Of a stretch of 64,000 bases of DNA, positions 13,301-28,978 are shown in pieces. Origin of the DNA: Axinella damicornis (lineage: Eukaryota; Porifera; Demospongiae; Axinellida; Axinellidae); the NCBI GenBank assembly GCA_963931865.1, contig OZ007516.1, positions 1,971,883 to 2,035,882 on the forward strand, written 5' to 3'. The notes under the pieces were generated by a model, which worked only from the letters and a program-made list of their open reading frames with translations, did no database searches and was not told the DNA's origin. The position numbers were made by a program, and so were the translations under genes. Positions within the stretch are counted from its first letter, which is position 1. Each line of letters begins with the position of its first letter.

Positions 13301-15701
13301 CCAGCTAGTCAGTGTAGTCACACATAGTATGGTACTGTGTACGGTGTGGTTGTTGATGGCTTACGTTGGGTGTTTTTCTGGGTGATTCGGAGAACGGCTT
13401 CTTCCTTCTTGGTGACGATCTCCTTGGTGACGATCTCCTTGGTGACGATCTCAGCTTCTGTAGGGTCCGCCTTCTCCTAGCTGACTCTGCAGAGACAACG
13501 ATAATTCACCAGAACATGTATGCTATCGCAAAATGGTTACTAAGCAACAATCACTGTACTGTAGTTTGATACTATAGACTTATAGTCCAACTGAAAATAG
13601 CACGAGTCCTTCAGCTGTGTAACATGCCCAATGCCCATACCATTAAAAAATTACTCCTGTGTATGCCAGCGTATGGTAGATACTAAATTTTTTTTCGTGA
13701 AGCGCTGCATGTATGCATTCAATAATCAAATTCACGAGGAGAGACCACATGTGCAAAATACTGTACGTTGGAGTGGCAAATGCACCGAGTTCCCTAGCAT
13801 TCTGTATGTATAGTCAGCTACGACTCTGTTACCAACACCTTTGGTCTGAGTCCATAGTTTTGTTCATCAGCATACAAGGTCATCGTGTCTGACAAGAAGT
13901 CTAACGTTGTGCATGACACTAAGCCGGTTCTGCCAGCATACTGAGCATAACATAATTATGCCTACTAGCAGGATGTGCCTAGCAACAGAAACATCCAACT
14001 TGGCCGGCAACCCCTCCCGTCAACCAGCCCTGCACCATGCCTCGTTCAGTTCACAAGACGGTCGTGTTGCAACCCATGGCACCATGGCAACCACAAGCAG
14101 ATGATCACACAATCGTAAAGGAACTCGGTATTATGGAAACGTAAAGGCATGGTCAATGATACTACTGCGCATACAACCGTATTAAAGATTCCATTGCAGA
14201 CGAGAGCAGGTCACCCACGGCTAGTATGCTAACGCTCCACAGACATAGCCGATATGCTGACTGCACAATAAATTACTCATGATCAAACTCTCCCTACAGT
14301 ACACGTGGGGTGGCCAACACTGGACAGTAGTAACCGGTGATGTCGTTGTAGTTTGCATTCCTGGTGCAAGTCACATTACAGTCTCATTCCCAGACCAGCG
14401 AGGATCGCTTGCAGTATCACTTGCAGCGAAGGAACGTCTGGTGACTTGAGCGGGGTTACACGCATCTTCGGAATATTGACAATTTTGTTTACGACATGAC
14501 ATCATTTACGTAGTATAAAATTTCGTTCCATGTAGATAGTGGCACTGCTGTTTCTTTGTTCATGGTTAGCGCTCGAGCATTGTCACTGCATGGTGACTCT
14601 ATGGCACTACAGTACTGCTTGATGAGACGTCTGACTGTCGTGATCATCAGATTCTGCACAGTGACACCACCAAGCACCTTCCAGTACTAGCCATCATTTT
14701 GTTTAGCCACTTTGAACAGTATCAAGTCCAAGAGCTACTTGCCGTATGCTGTAGCGACATTAATCGTTTCACTAGTCCATCAACATCCCAGTCAGTTTGA
14801 GAGTGCTTCTAAAAAATTTACGGTAGAATTTTAAAACTAACCAATAATTGAATATGCCTGCATTCCATATGGACTGAAGTTCCTCTATATATCTAAGTCT
14901 TCATTTACTGTACTGTGTCGTTTCCGTTATCGTTATTGGTGTGTTTTTGTAAAATGTCTCATAAGCTCTCATGAGCTGGCTGCTCCTGGCAGGTGACAAA
15001 AAAGTTTGATTGATTGATTTGATTGTAGATCCGCGCTCAAGTCACCAAACCCTCCTTCCCCGCGAGTGACACTGCAAGCGTTTTGTTTGGGTCCGGGAAC
15101 AAGACTAATCACACTATAGGAATGCAGCAAATGTGAAGTACCATGAAAAAGGTTCTCTGCTTCCAACTTGTGTGCATATACACACAAGAGTGCCAGTGAC
15201 CCGATGTTCACAAAGTGTACCGTAAACCCACCTTTCAGATCAATGAGAACTTCAGCTGCAGGCACTGGTGTGTCTAGTAACAGGAGGAAGGGAGAGGTGA
15301 GCCGACATCATGAATTCACAGGTGCAGATACTTGATAAATATTATCAACACAATTACAAATTATGAAGTAGACTGCCTACAACCAAATTATTTGCTATCT
15401 ATTTCATAGCTCCCAGGGCACTACTCGAGGCTCTTTGATGGGCTTGCCCGGAGCCTTATACATGTTATACTTCCCTAGGCCCTACGCGCTCTTCTCTTTG
15501 AAGCGAGCTAAAGGTTCCTGGCTTTATACACGCTCTAAGCAACCCCAGCCATGTCAAGTTGGGCTATTCCCTCTTACTGGCACCTCTTGGAGGAGGAACT
15601 TCGTCCACAACTCCACAGCATCACGACATACCAACAGTAAATGTACCTGAGTCGAATTCGGCGGGAGAGCCTTGAATCTTGCGCACTTTGTTCTCCGCCA
15701 T
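4706..15701 (-). CDS. LIN9: LIN9, subunit of the DREAM/MuvB cell-cycle transcription complex
   Basis: LIN9 (Drosophila Mip130/ALY family) is a nuclear scaffold subunit of MuvB, which works with E2F/RB-like proteins or MYB to control cell-cycle genes. I place 21 coding exons (1719 nt, 572 aa; human about 540), phases agreeing throughout: 15647-15701, 15232-15255, 13365-13486, 12029-12115, 10812-10862, 10424-10515, 9515-9578, 9113-9268, 8316-8397, 7654-7790, 7443-7540, 7297-7354, 7188-7222, 6945-6979, 6721-6785, 6553-6633, 6109-6189, 5475-5620, 5151-5178, 4964-5055, 4706-4835. Diagnostic blocks are LRNVLKLPKAHKW and WCYYEWFYSDVD, PLFEGENDFC, then LTRVQWHQLRRLMGKPRRC (DIRP domain), VTFDRPGLGKHAIPD (Tudor-like region), GGFPVDFLKQV and FQRQYATVIIEL (coiled coil), and IQSGMNPIGTLHAF near the C terminus. 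The N-terminal third is poorly conserved, so exons 2-4 are less certain. It shares a promoter with WDR12. Confidence 0.93.
8818..8956. repeat. Three-copy 45-47 bp tandem repeat in a LIN9 intron
   Basis: The unit starts CAGGGACGGATCGGTGTGAA and recurs at about 8820, 8867 and 8912 with one or two changes. It lies in the intron between the exons at 9113-9268 and 8316-8397. Confidence 0.85.
10151..10189. repeat. Long poly-G tract (39 bp) in a LIN9 intron, one of many
   Basis: An uninterrupted G run. Comparable G or C runs occur at about 8483-8508, 9739-9762, 10314-10349, 29713-29734, 31013-31047, 42502-42521 and 54526-54553. Lengths in the assembly are unlikely to be exact. Confidence 0.9.
12752..13033. 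mobile_element. Non-autonomous DNA element with about 25-bp terminal inverted repeats (copy 1)
   Basis: The left end CCGTAGTCGCATGTTATTAG is mirrored at the right end (reverse complement CCGTAGTCGCACATTATTAG). A second copy lies at about 31570-31819 with matching interior, including the phrase ATGGCAGAGTTTCTGG. It sits in the LIN9 intron between the exons at 13365-13486 and 12029-12115. No transposase is encoded. Confidence 0.8.
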
Positions 15702-15787
15702 TTTTTCATATTCTGGTTCATCGACTGCGCATGCGTGCCTGTTACTACTAGCTGCTCACGTGGCCCACGTGGAACGCGATACTGGAG
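15702..15787. promoter_or_regulatory. Bidirectional LIN9/WDR12 promoter interval
   Basis: Only 86 bp separate the LIN9 ATG (minus, 15699-15701) from the WDR12 ATG (plus, 15788). Both genes must start transcription within or overlapping this stretch. It contains CTGCGCATGCG (an NRF1-like palindrome, about 15725-15735) and CACGTGGCCCACGTGG, which holds two CACGTG E-boxes (about 15758-15773). I see no TATA box. Confidence 0.75.
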
Positions 15788-19977
<4,190 letters not shown>

Positions 19978-20722
19978 CAATGGAGGCATCTACATAACAA
20001 TTCTAATTACCTATAATTCATTTCATACTATCAGATTGCTCCATTGGTGTCTCTGAATCATCAGCTTGGTACCTTACCACAATGTGATTGGTAGGTGGGG
20101 CCTGTTGTAACACTTGGAAGTATTAAACACCTGATAGTGATGAAAATGAGCCACATATATACATGCAGTTAGTCCTAGCCTTGTTCCCAGGCCGTATGTG
20201 TAGGAGAACGTTTCTCATACACGGCCTGGGAACAAGGCTAATATTACCGTATAGTCCTAGCCTTGTTCCCAGGCTGTGGGAATAACGTTAGTACTGACAG
20301 TTGAAACATAGCTATTGGCTTGATGGGAGTTTCGCCACTCAGCACTCTCGTGTTGAACACTACAAGATCAAACCACAGGCCAATAATTCAGTAATTTCTA
20401 CCGTGAAGAAAATTGAACACTGCACGTATATGTCCTACACACACGTCCTACTGAGGATTAGCCTCGTTCCCATGCAGGCCGCGTCCCATGCGGCCTGGGA
20501 GCAAGGCTAACTGAGGATGAGCATGTACATGTATATAGTTGCCTAGTTGGCTGATCACCATATATACAGTAGCTAGCTAGCACTCTTGAATTTGAGTTTG
20601 AAAAAGTAAATCCATCTTTCTAGTGCTGGGAGCATACAAAGTTACACAACTATGAAACAATGTGCGAATTATGGTCTCAAATTCAAGTCCCTACTCGTAT
20701 CACTAGGACAAGGCCCCGCAGC
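19978..20722. other. WDR12/sorcin tail-to-tail spacer with palindromic element copies
   Basis: This spacer holds a full palindrome at about 20176-20240 (TAGCCTTGTTCCCAGGCC to GGCCTGGGAACAAGGCTA), a half copy near 20257, and another inverted pair at about 20459-20509. No coding potential is supported; the genes on either side end here. Confidence 0.7.
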
Positions 20723-21916
20723 TCAGAAGGACATGGCCACCTGGATGAAGTCGTCATATCTGAAGGTGGCTGTGCCATTCCTCTGCATGTCCCTCTGCTG
20801 GAACATCGCTGTGTGTGTGTGTGTGTGTGTGTGTGTGCATGTGTGCGTGTGTTGTGTGTGTGGGTGTGCATGTGTGTGTGTGCACAAGAGAGAGTGAGTG
20901 TTGTTGTGTGATGAAAGTATTGTATGGGACAAGGAGATAACCGAACACAGGACAAAATGTGTTCTCACTTCTCAAACAATTATGCAGACAGTTTGTCGTG
21001 CCACACCCCCTCACCAGTGAGTGCCCTGAGGCGGATGCAGCAGGCCACGAAGTCGTCAAACCCTGTCCTGCCATTGGTGGAGTACCTCCTCACTAGGACA
21101 CCCATGGCCTGAGGGCTGAGGTTGTAGCCAAAAGCAACCATGGCTTGTTGTAGCTCGTGGGGTTCCACCGTTCCTGAGCGATCCCGGTCAAAGTTCATGA
21201 AGGAGGTCTGTGTGGGGGTGTGAGAAATTAGCTACAACCCAAACGATAGAGCGAACACAGTAATTACACCAGGACATTTTAGACTATATTCTCCCTCCCA
21301 GACCTTCAACACCTCCAGTTTTGATTGCTTACAGTACGCAAAAAAAAAATACTGTAAGCGAGCAGTGTAGAAGGCCTGGGAATCTTGGGCTAGGAATGAG
21401 ATATGAGGCTAGGATTTACACCATTGTGATCAGCATCAATGGAGCTTTCAAATGATGTCCATTTTGCTGTAGGTTGAATTTTGACCCAAAAATAATGAAA
21501 AACCATGGATTAAAGCCTTTGGCCGACTGCAATTTTTGTGACCGAGATAAAAAATCATTTTGTGGACATCATTTCAAAGCTCTTTTAATGCTGACGACAA
21601 TGGCACAATCCCCATCTCCATCATACACCTGTTGCATCTCTAGGGGTAATTCGTGTTATCACAGCAACCTCATCACCCACTTCAAGTTCTAAGTGTTTGT
21701 TGCTAAGCAACAGAGACAAACATGCAGACTCACCTTCCACTGGTTGAGAGCACCCCACAGTTCCTTGAACTCTGAGAACCCCATCTTGCCACTGTAGTCA
21801 CGGTCCAACATGGCAATCATGATCCGACAGGTCTCCCTGCTGAACGGCTGGTAGGTGCCAGCAATGCCTGACTGCGTCAGACAGGTCTGTAGCTCCGCTG
21901 GATCAATCTGGCCATC
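20723..21916 (-). CDS. SRI: Sorcin-like penta-EF-hand calcium-binding protein, C-terminal 153 residues (5' exon not found)
   Basis: Penta-EF-hand proteins such as sorcin and grancalcin bind calcium, dimerise through the fifth EF-hand and move to membranes or target proteins. Three coding exons are clear: 21734-21916, 21015-21207 and 20723-20808 (462 nt with stop). They start inside the first EF-hand loop ([20 protein letters not shown]), followed by EF2 ([13 protein letters not shown]), EF3 ([13 protein letters not shown]), the [17 protein letters not shown] segment and the C-terminal [13 protein letters not shown]. The spacing matches sorcin closely; grancalcin is the alternative. The exon encoding the Gly/Pro-rich N terminus and start codon is missing. 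Upstream lies the 22-33 kb repeat island, so that exon is far away, in a repeat, or lost. Confidence 0.9.
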
Positions 21917-22454
21917 CTAAACATTAAATTTTGACAACACTCAATTTTATGGTACCATCCATTAAAAGGAGATTGTTTGTTGAGATTTATCCAATCAGAG
22001 GACCACATTCAGTAACTAGCAGGAACAAGGGCGCATCAAGCCGCCGATGCGCCCTTGGCTGGAATAATTTCACGTAGCCAGACGATGCTCTGACATTGGG
22101 AAGGGACCTGAGACTAGCCTCATTCCCAGGCCTACCCCGTTTTCTGCTCTTCAGTTTGCATTGACAATAATACACGAATGCGGAAGAGCGGCAAAAATGG
22201 GGAAGGTCCAGTATCATCCATCAAGTGAATGATGTCAGGTGGATGTAGGGGTGGGGGGCAATCGCTTAAACATTGGCTGACAAAGTTGTTGTGTAGATTG
22301 CCTCGAGTCCTGACTAGCCGCGGAGCGTTTGAACCTAGCCGACTGGATGATGAACTGATCCAGGACCTGCTAAAACGACTACGTCCCCCCCAACGTCCAC
22401 CTCACATCAACCTGACGTCACACATGTGATAAATGATACCAGGCCTTCCCCGTT

Positions 22455-23420
22455 TTCACAATGCTGAACTGAGCATGTGGCATGAGAATCTTGTCCCTCA
22501 AAACTATATAATTATGACACTGGTGTACAACTACTGGGGCATGTACTAGTTTCATTCCCAGGCCAGTTACGAGCACCTGGGAACGAGGCTAAGGCCAGTT
22601 GCAGACATGGGAATGAAGTCAGTTGAAAGTATGTGTAGGGTGACCTAATAAGAAAATTCATAACTGTATTATGAGTCATACTGACAAGTTTCAAAACCCA
22701 TAATCTCTTCAAACACTCTGGGCTTTATAAGGCAGGAGCGCCTGGGATAATACACTACTAGTAAAAGTTTGTTCTCACTTCTCAAAAAAGTGAAATTTTT
22801 GGAAGGACCATTCCAATTGGAAGTGGGCCTAATTCAAAATAATGTCTCAATGGTACACCCACACCCACGTACATGGTCATGCTGCACATAGCCTCGAACC
22901 CAGGCCAATATGCTGGATCGCGCGTGGGTTCGAGGCTAATGTTGCACAGTGATCTAGCAAGTGCTCTGCAGGACAGATAGCTGTGCATGGAGAGATGAAG
23001 TATTCTCATTGGGTGAGCCATACCCAACTCACCCCCCAAATGTGCCATTAGTTACCCCGTGGTGCGCGCGTGCACAGCAAGGGGTAGAATGATTGCAGTG
23101 TCGGTCAGTACCGGGGGTACGTCAGCCAGTGAACAAAAATGCACAGTTTGGGTGAAATAGCTTTCAGCCTTTATTGCAAGTTACAAATGACTTGTACGTA
23201 CGTCAGAAACGACAGTCGTATGAAGAGCTGTGAAAGCATGGTTTTCGCTCTCTATGGGTTTTGAAACTCGTTATGACTCGTAATACAGTTATGAGGTCAA
23301 TGAATCCGTTATGTGTCAACTGGAATGAAACTAGTACATGCCCCAAGTATTTGTACACCAGCATCATATATAATTTGAGGGACAAGATTCTCATGCCACA
23401 TGCTCAGTTAGGGTGCACTG
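22455..23420. mobile_element. Long-inverted-arm element, copy A
   Basis: The left arm (from about 22455, CTGAACTGAGCATGTGGCAT) reappears in reverse complement at the right end (about 23225-23420, ...CTCATGCCACATGCTCAGTT). The arms are roughly 200-280 bp and include GGGTTTTGAAACT and its complement. The interior has an inner inverted pair (CCTCGAACCCAGGCC ... GGGTTCGAGGC) but no long coding frame. Confidence 0.75.
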
Positions 23421-25703
23421 CCACTAGTCTCGTTCATTTCTGCTGGAATGTTGGCGGAGCAATCAGCTGCGGAAGTGACGTTAATGGCGACAGTGAAAGT
23501 TAAGCGATGGTGGTATACAAGAGACTCGGAAATGCAGACGTGAACAGACGTGATCTACACATCAAGAAGGCTGTCAGGAGGGTCATGAACAGTTGGAATG
23601 TGTTTGTGAGCATGTCAATGAACAGTGGAGAGTTTGAATGCTACTAAGATTGCTCCAGTAGAGGTATTTCTTTCCGCGGATCTTCACTCCTTGGCACACA
23701 CACTCAGATTTCACAACACTCAATGTTCCCATTAATCGATTACATAGCATGTGACCGAATACTGTGCTGTGATTGGTACACACTCCACAGTGAGGGGTAA
23801 CAAACTGCTCCTCCATGCAATGTCCCAGACTCCTTCCTCCCGTGTGGAATGTGGTCTGGCCACGCGAGACTAAGACCGGTTGGGAACGAGGCTAAACATT
23901 GTGGTGAGCATTCTTAATTTCTGCGGCAGCTGCAATTTTATTGCCAACTACACACAATGTAGCCCACCTCCCTGTTGGAAGCTTGGTGGTAATCTGGAGG
24001 ATGGTATCTCCTGAGTTGGGTGGTAGTGTAGTCTCGTTCCCAATGCTGAACTGAGCATGTGGCATGAGAATCTTGTCCCTCAAAATTATATATGACGCTG
24101 GTGGACAACTACCAGGGCATGTACTAGTTTCATTCCCAGGCCAGTTACCGAGCGCCTGGGAACGAGGCTAAGGCCAGTTGCAGACATGGGAATGAAGTCA
24201 GTTAAAGTATGTGTAGGGTGACCTAATAAGAAAATTCATAACTGTATTATGAGTCATACTGACAAGTTTCAAAACCCATAATCTTTTCAAACACTCTGGG
24301 CTTTATAAGGCAGGAGCGCCTGGGATAATATAGACTATACAATCATCGGTTTGTTCTCACTTCTAAAGTGAAATTTTTGGAAGGACCATTCCAACTGGAA
24401 GTGGGCCTAATTCAAAATAATGTCTCAATGGTACACCCACACCCACGTACATGGTCACGCTGCACATAGCCTCGAACCCAGGCCAATATGCTGGATCGCG
24501 CGTGGGTTCGAGGCTAATGTTGCACAGTGATCTAGCAAGTGCTCTGCAGGACAGATAGCTGTGCATGGAGAGATGAAGTATTCTCATTGGGTAAGCCATA
24601 CCCAACTCACCCCCCAAATGTGCCATTAGTTACCCCGTGGTGTGCGCATGCACAGCAAGGGGTAGAATGATTGCAGTGTCGGTCAGTACCGGGGGTACGT
24701 CAGTCAGTGAACACAAAAATGCAGTTTGGGTGAAATAGCTTTCAGCCTTTATTGCAAGTTACAAATGACTTGTACGTACGTCAGAAACGACAGTTGTATG
24801 AAGAGCTGTGAAAGCATGGTTTTCGCTCTCTATGGGTTTTGAAACTTGTTATGACTCGTAATACAGTTATGGATATCCTTATTAGGTCAATGAATCCGTT
24901 ATGAGTCAACTGGAATGAAACTAGTACATGCCCCAAGTATTTGTACACCAGCATCATATATAATTTGAAGGACAAGATTCTCATGCCACATGCTCAGTTA
25001 GGGTGCACTGCCACTAGTCTCGTTCATTTCTGCTGGAATGTTGGCGGAGCAATCAGCTGCGGAAGTGACATTAATGGTGACAGTGAAAGTTAAGCGATGG
25101 TGGTATACAAGAGACTCGGAAACGCAGACGTGAACAGACGTGATCTACACATCAAGAAGGCTGTCAGGAGGTTCACGAACGGTTAGAATGTGTTTGTGAG
25201 CATGTCAATGAACAGTGGAAGTTTGAATGCTACTAAGATTGCTCCAGTAGAGGTATTTCTTTCCGCGGATCTTCACTCCTTGGCACACACACTCAGATTT
25301 CACAACACTCAATGTTCCCATTAATCGATTACATAGCATGTGACCGAATACTGTGCTGTGATTGCTCCACAGTGAGGGGTAACAAACTGCTCCTCCATGC
25401 AATGTCCCAGACCCCTTCCTCCTGTGTGGAATGTGGTCTGGCCACGCGAGACTAAGACCGGAGGTTGGGAACGAGGCTAAACATTGTGGTGAGCATTCTT
25501 AATTTCTGTGGCAGCTGCAATTTTATTGCCAACTACACACAATGTAGCCCACCTCCCTGTTGGAAGCTTGGTGGTAATCTGGAGGATGGTATCTCCTGAG
25601 TTGGGTGGTAGTGTAGTCTCATTCCCAATGCTGAACTGAGCATGTGGAATGAGAATCTTGTCCCTCAAAATTATATATGACGCTGGTGGACAACTACCAG
25701 GGC
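22541..25703. repeat. Two tandem units of about 1.58 kb
   Basis: The phrase GGGGCATGTACTAGTTTCAT and its near-copies mark positions 22541, 24119 and 25704. The units between (1578 and 1585 bp) are almost identical along their length, differing by scattered substitutions and small indels. A third, incomplete unit continues to about 26.4 kb. Each unit contains one long-inverted-arm element plus about 0.6 kb of other sequence. Confidence 0.85.
24043..25005. mobile_element. Long-inverted-arm element, copy B
   Basis: Same arms and interior as copy A, in the second tandem unit. A small insertion near 24871 (GGATATCCTTATTAGGTCAA) restores sequence missing from the right arm of copy A. Confidence 0.75.
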
Positions 25704-26400
25704 ATGTACTAGTTTCATTCCCAGGCCAGTTACTGAGCGCCTGGGAACGAGGCTAAGGCCAGTTGCAGACATGGGAATGAAGTCAGTTGAAAGTATGTGT
25801 AGGGTGACCTAATAAGAAAATTCATAACTGTATTATGAGTCATACTGACAAGTTTCAAAACCCATAATCTTTTCAAACACTCTGGGCTTTATAAGGCCGG
25901 AGAACCTGCTGCATGCTGTTAGCGGCAGACGGTAGACTCACTGGACGAAGTGTAATTTTTGGAAGGACCATTCCAACTGGAAGTGGGCCTAATTCAAAAT
26001 AATGTCTCAATGGTACACCCACACCCACGTACATGGTCATGCTGCACATAATAGCCTCGAACCCAGGCCAATATGCTGGGATCGTGCCTGGGTTCGAGGC
26101 TAATGTACGTTGCACAGTGATCCAGCAAGTGCTCTGCAGGACAGACAGCTGTGCACTGAGAGATGAAGCATTTTCTCATTGGGTAAGCCGTACCCCCTAC
26201 TCTGCCAGTAAAATACCCCCCAAATGTGCCATTAGTTACCCCGTGGTGTGCGCATGTGCAGCAAGGGTAATGATTGCTGTGTCCGTCAGGGTGAAATAGG
26301 AACACTTTCAGCCTTAAATGCATAAAAGGCTTGTACGTATACCTCAGAAACGACAGTCGTGTGAAAAGCACGGTTCTCACTCTCTGAGGGTTTTGAAACT
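25623..26400. mobile_element. Long-inverted-arm element, copy C (right arm truncated)
   Basis: The left arm and interior are present, but similarity stops soon after GGGTTTTGAAACT near 26390, so the right arm is mostly missing. The following 300 bp resembles sequence near 32.35-32.65 kb. Confidence 0.65.
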
Positions 26401-26724
26401 TGCATAATACCCAGTAGAAAGTTTGACGTGGACAGAGGTAGTTCTTTCCGCGGATCTTCTGTCCTTGGCGTTTGGAACCTCTGAAGAAGACAACTTGTGC
26501 TTCAGGATGGCGATATCATGTGCTATGATGTAGTTCCACAGTTCATGTGACATCAGACAATAAATTCCTACAAACATTACGTCACTATTTTTGCAACGGC
26601 AAGGAACGAAAACCGAATAGACCATTCACCAGACTATTTTTCCGTCCGGGTGTGAATGCGGTCTGGGAATGAGACTACACTACCACTAAACTCAGGAGAT
26701 ACCATCCTCCAGTCTTCCAACAGG

Positions 26725-28970
26725 TAGGGACACGCACATTATGCGGGAATTTCTTTGGGAATAATAGGCAGCGCTTCCGGGAAAAGAATAATAGGCTCGA
26801 AAGCTACGTGACGTCATACTTTTACACGTGATTCCCCTCGTGCAGCAATTTTGTAGCCAAAATGGCTGAAAGTCTAGACCCAGGCTGCAGTAGCTCTACT
26901 TCTACTAGTTCGCCCGTTCCCAGTGACTCTGACTCTCGCCGCACTGCTACTGTTAGTCTGCTGGACAGACTGCGCGCTCCAGCACTCTCGGAACTCAGCA
27001 GAAAAAGGAAAGTGCACGCGAATCCACCGACCGGCAAGAAGCGATCGCTCGCACAAACGGCTGGAAAGTTTGACCCTCATTCCGTAAAACCTTCGCAGAG
27101 AGCAAGCGAGTTTCCGGGCGAAGATTTAGTTGAATCAGCGGGCAAACTGTTTTGTAAAGCCTGCAGGGAGAATGTAGCTGTCAAACGAAGCGTTGTGGTC
27201 AATCATGTCAAGTCGAAAAAACATGCAGAGAGCAAGGAGCGACTCCAGACGAAGACAGCAAGAGAAAGGGACATCGCTACTGCATTGCAAAAGCATGACA
27301 GTGAAACCCATCGCAAAGGTGAGACCTTGCCCGATCCACATAAAGTGTATAGGGTGAAAGTCGTCATGGCCTTTATGAAAAGTGGCATTCCCATGTCTAA
27401 ACTGAATTGTCCTGACTTGAGACAGCTACTAGAAGAAAATGGGTATAGCCTCACTGATACCAGACACATGTTGGACATGGTGCCTTTTGTTCTCGGGGAA
27501 GAACGCCAACGCATACGAGCAGAACTGCAGGGCAAGTACCTGTCGGTCGTATTTGATGGCACCACTCGGCTGGGGGAGGTGTTGGCAGTCGTGGTGCGGT
27601 TTATGAGTGAATGGAGCATTGAACAGCGTTTGGTGCGCCTAGAATTTTTACTGAAAAGCGTCACCGGGGAGGAGCTTGCCAGAGAACTGATAAGCATTCT
27701 TTCTGTTACACTTGGAGTGGAAAGCCATATGCTTCTAGGTGTCATGCATGATAGGGCAAGTGTCAACTCCGCTGCAATGCGTATCGTTCGAGTTATGTAC
27801 CCACATGTACTAGATATTGGCTGTATTTCGCACACACTTGACCTGGTTGGAGGTAAATTTAAATGTCCATCACTGCACCTCTTTTTCACCCTTTGGATAT
27901 CACTTTTTTCACATAGTCCTAAAGTTAGGGCCTTATGGAAAGAAGAAACTGGCCGAGCGATGTCGTCTTATTCCCAAACTAGGTGGTGGAGTCGGTGGGA
28001 GGTCATGCATCAGGTTCTCCAACAGTTTGGTGATGTTGAACCGTTTCTCAGCAGGCATCTTGACCTTGGTCCAGCTACAGGTAGCAAGCTTAGGGACATT
28101 ATCCGTGACCCACAACAACTGATTGCACTCAAAATGGAACTAGCTGCCGTAATTGATGTTGGTACGTATTTCGTGAAAGGTACCTACAACTTGGAGGGAG
28201 ATGGTGTGTTGGTGGTAAACTGTTATGAAGAGCTTCTCAATATCCGAGCTGCAGTACACACTAGGTACTACCCAAATGTTGGCGCTGTCGCGAGACAGGC
28301 TAGTCCTAGTAGTTCAGCTCATCAGCAGCAGTTGATCGACTATGCTCTCTCATGTGTGCAGCCCGGACTACAGTACTTTCATGAGAAATTTGGGAATGAC
28401 AGCGACCACCCAGTTGCAGCTTTCAAAGCAGCCAGGGTGTTCAGCCCCTCCAAGGCTGACGAACTTCGACCAACAGCTGCGGACATTGATAGCCTTAGTA
28501 CTTTTTCTTTTTTTTCAAGCAGCACGATTAGCTCATTAAAGGAAGAATTACCTACCTACCTCGCAAAGGCAAGCAATGTGGATCCCTCTATGGACATACT
28601 CAAGTGGTGGAAACAGCATAGCCCTGAACTTCCGCATTGGTCTGCAGCTGCACGAAAGATGTTTCTAATACAACCATCATCTGCAGCAGCTGAACGCGTG
28701 TTTTCTATACTGAACAGATCTTTCGATGAAAGCCAAACCAACTCCCTCGAAGACTACGTTGAAGCTAGTGTTATGTTGCAGTACAATCATCCAACATGTT
28801 AATAGTTGTCACTTTGCTTTATTTCATGCATGCATGCTGTTCTTTTTTTCCTGTGGTCAGAGAATAATATTGAGAATAATGGGTAAACTTTAAAAGAATT
28901 ATAGGGAAATATTGAGGAATGCAGGAATGGAATAATGGGATTTTTGAAAAGCATAATGTGCTTGTGCCTA
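26725..28970 (+). mobile_element. Apparently complete hAT-superfamily transposon with 8-bp target duplication
   Basis: Ends are inverted: TAGGGACACGCACATTATGC at the left and, in reverse complement, TAGGCACAAGCACATTATGC at the right (two mismatches in 20). CCAACAGG occurs immediately outside both ends (26717-26724 and 28971-28978), the 8-bp duplication expected of hAT elements. The same flanks without an insert occur at 32660-32667, and in reverse orientation at 23971-23978 and 25556-25563. Length is 2246 bp and the transposase frame is unbroken. Confidence 0.93.
26862..28802 (+). CDS. hAT transposase with BED-like zinc finger
   Basis: An intact, intronless 646-codon frame from ATG 26862 to TAA 28800-28802, inside the hAT element. 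Residues 1-70 are Ser-rich then basic (RKRKVHANPPTGKKR, a likely nuclear signal). A zinc finger with C98, C101, H115 and H121 resembles the BED/CGGBP1 type for DNA-end binding. The RNase H-like core contains FDGTTR (D232) and MHDRASVN (D297), plausible catalytic acidic residues. The C terminus (about 590-640: WSAAARKMFLIQPSSAAAER, then VFSILNR) is the hAT dimerisation domain. It probably catalyses cut-and-paste transposition in the nucleus. The absence of stops suggests recent activity or maintained function; a domesticated role is less likely given intact element ends. Confidence 0.92.
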   Translation: MAESLDPGCSSSTSTSSPVPSDSDSRRTATVSLLDRLRAPALSELSRKRKVHANPPTGKKRSLAQTAGKFDPHSVKPSQRASEFPGEDLVESAGKLFCKACRENVAVKRSVVVNHVKSKKHAESKERLQTKTARERDIATALQKHDSETHRKGETLPDPHKVYRVKVVMAFMKSGIPMSKLNCPDLRQLLEENGYSLTDTRHMLDMVPFVLGEERQRIRAELQGKYLSVVFDGTTRLGEVLAVVVRFMSEWSIEQRLVRLEFLLKSVTGEELARELISILSVTLGVESHMLLGVMHDRASVNSAAMRIVRVMYPHVLDIGCISHTLDLVGGKFKCPSLHLFFTLWISLFSHSPKVRALWKEETGRAMSSYSQTRWWSRWEVMHQVLQQFGDVEPFLSRHLDLGPATGSKLRDIIRDPQQLIALKMELAAVIDVGTYFVKGTYNLEGDGVLVVNCYEELLNIRAAVHTRYYPNVGAVARQASPSSSAHQQQLIDYALSCVQPGLQYFHEKFGNDSDHPVAAFKAARVFSPSKADELRPTAADIDSLSTFSFFSSSTISSLKEELPTYLAKASNVDPSMDILKWWKQHSPELPHWSAAARKMFLIQPSSAAAERVFSILNRSFDESQTNSLEDYVEASVMLQYNHPTC

Positions 28971-28978
28971 CCAACAGG

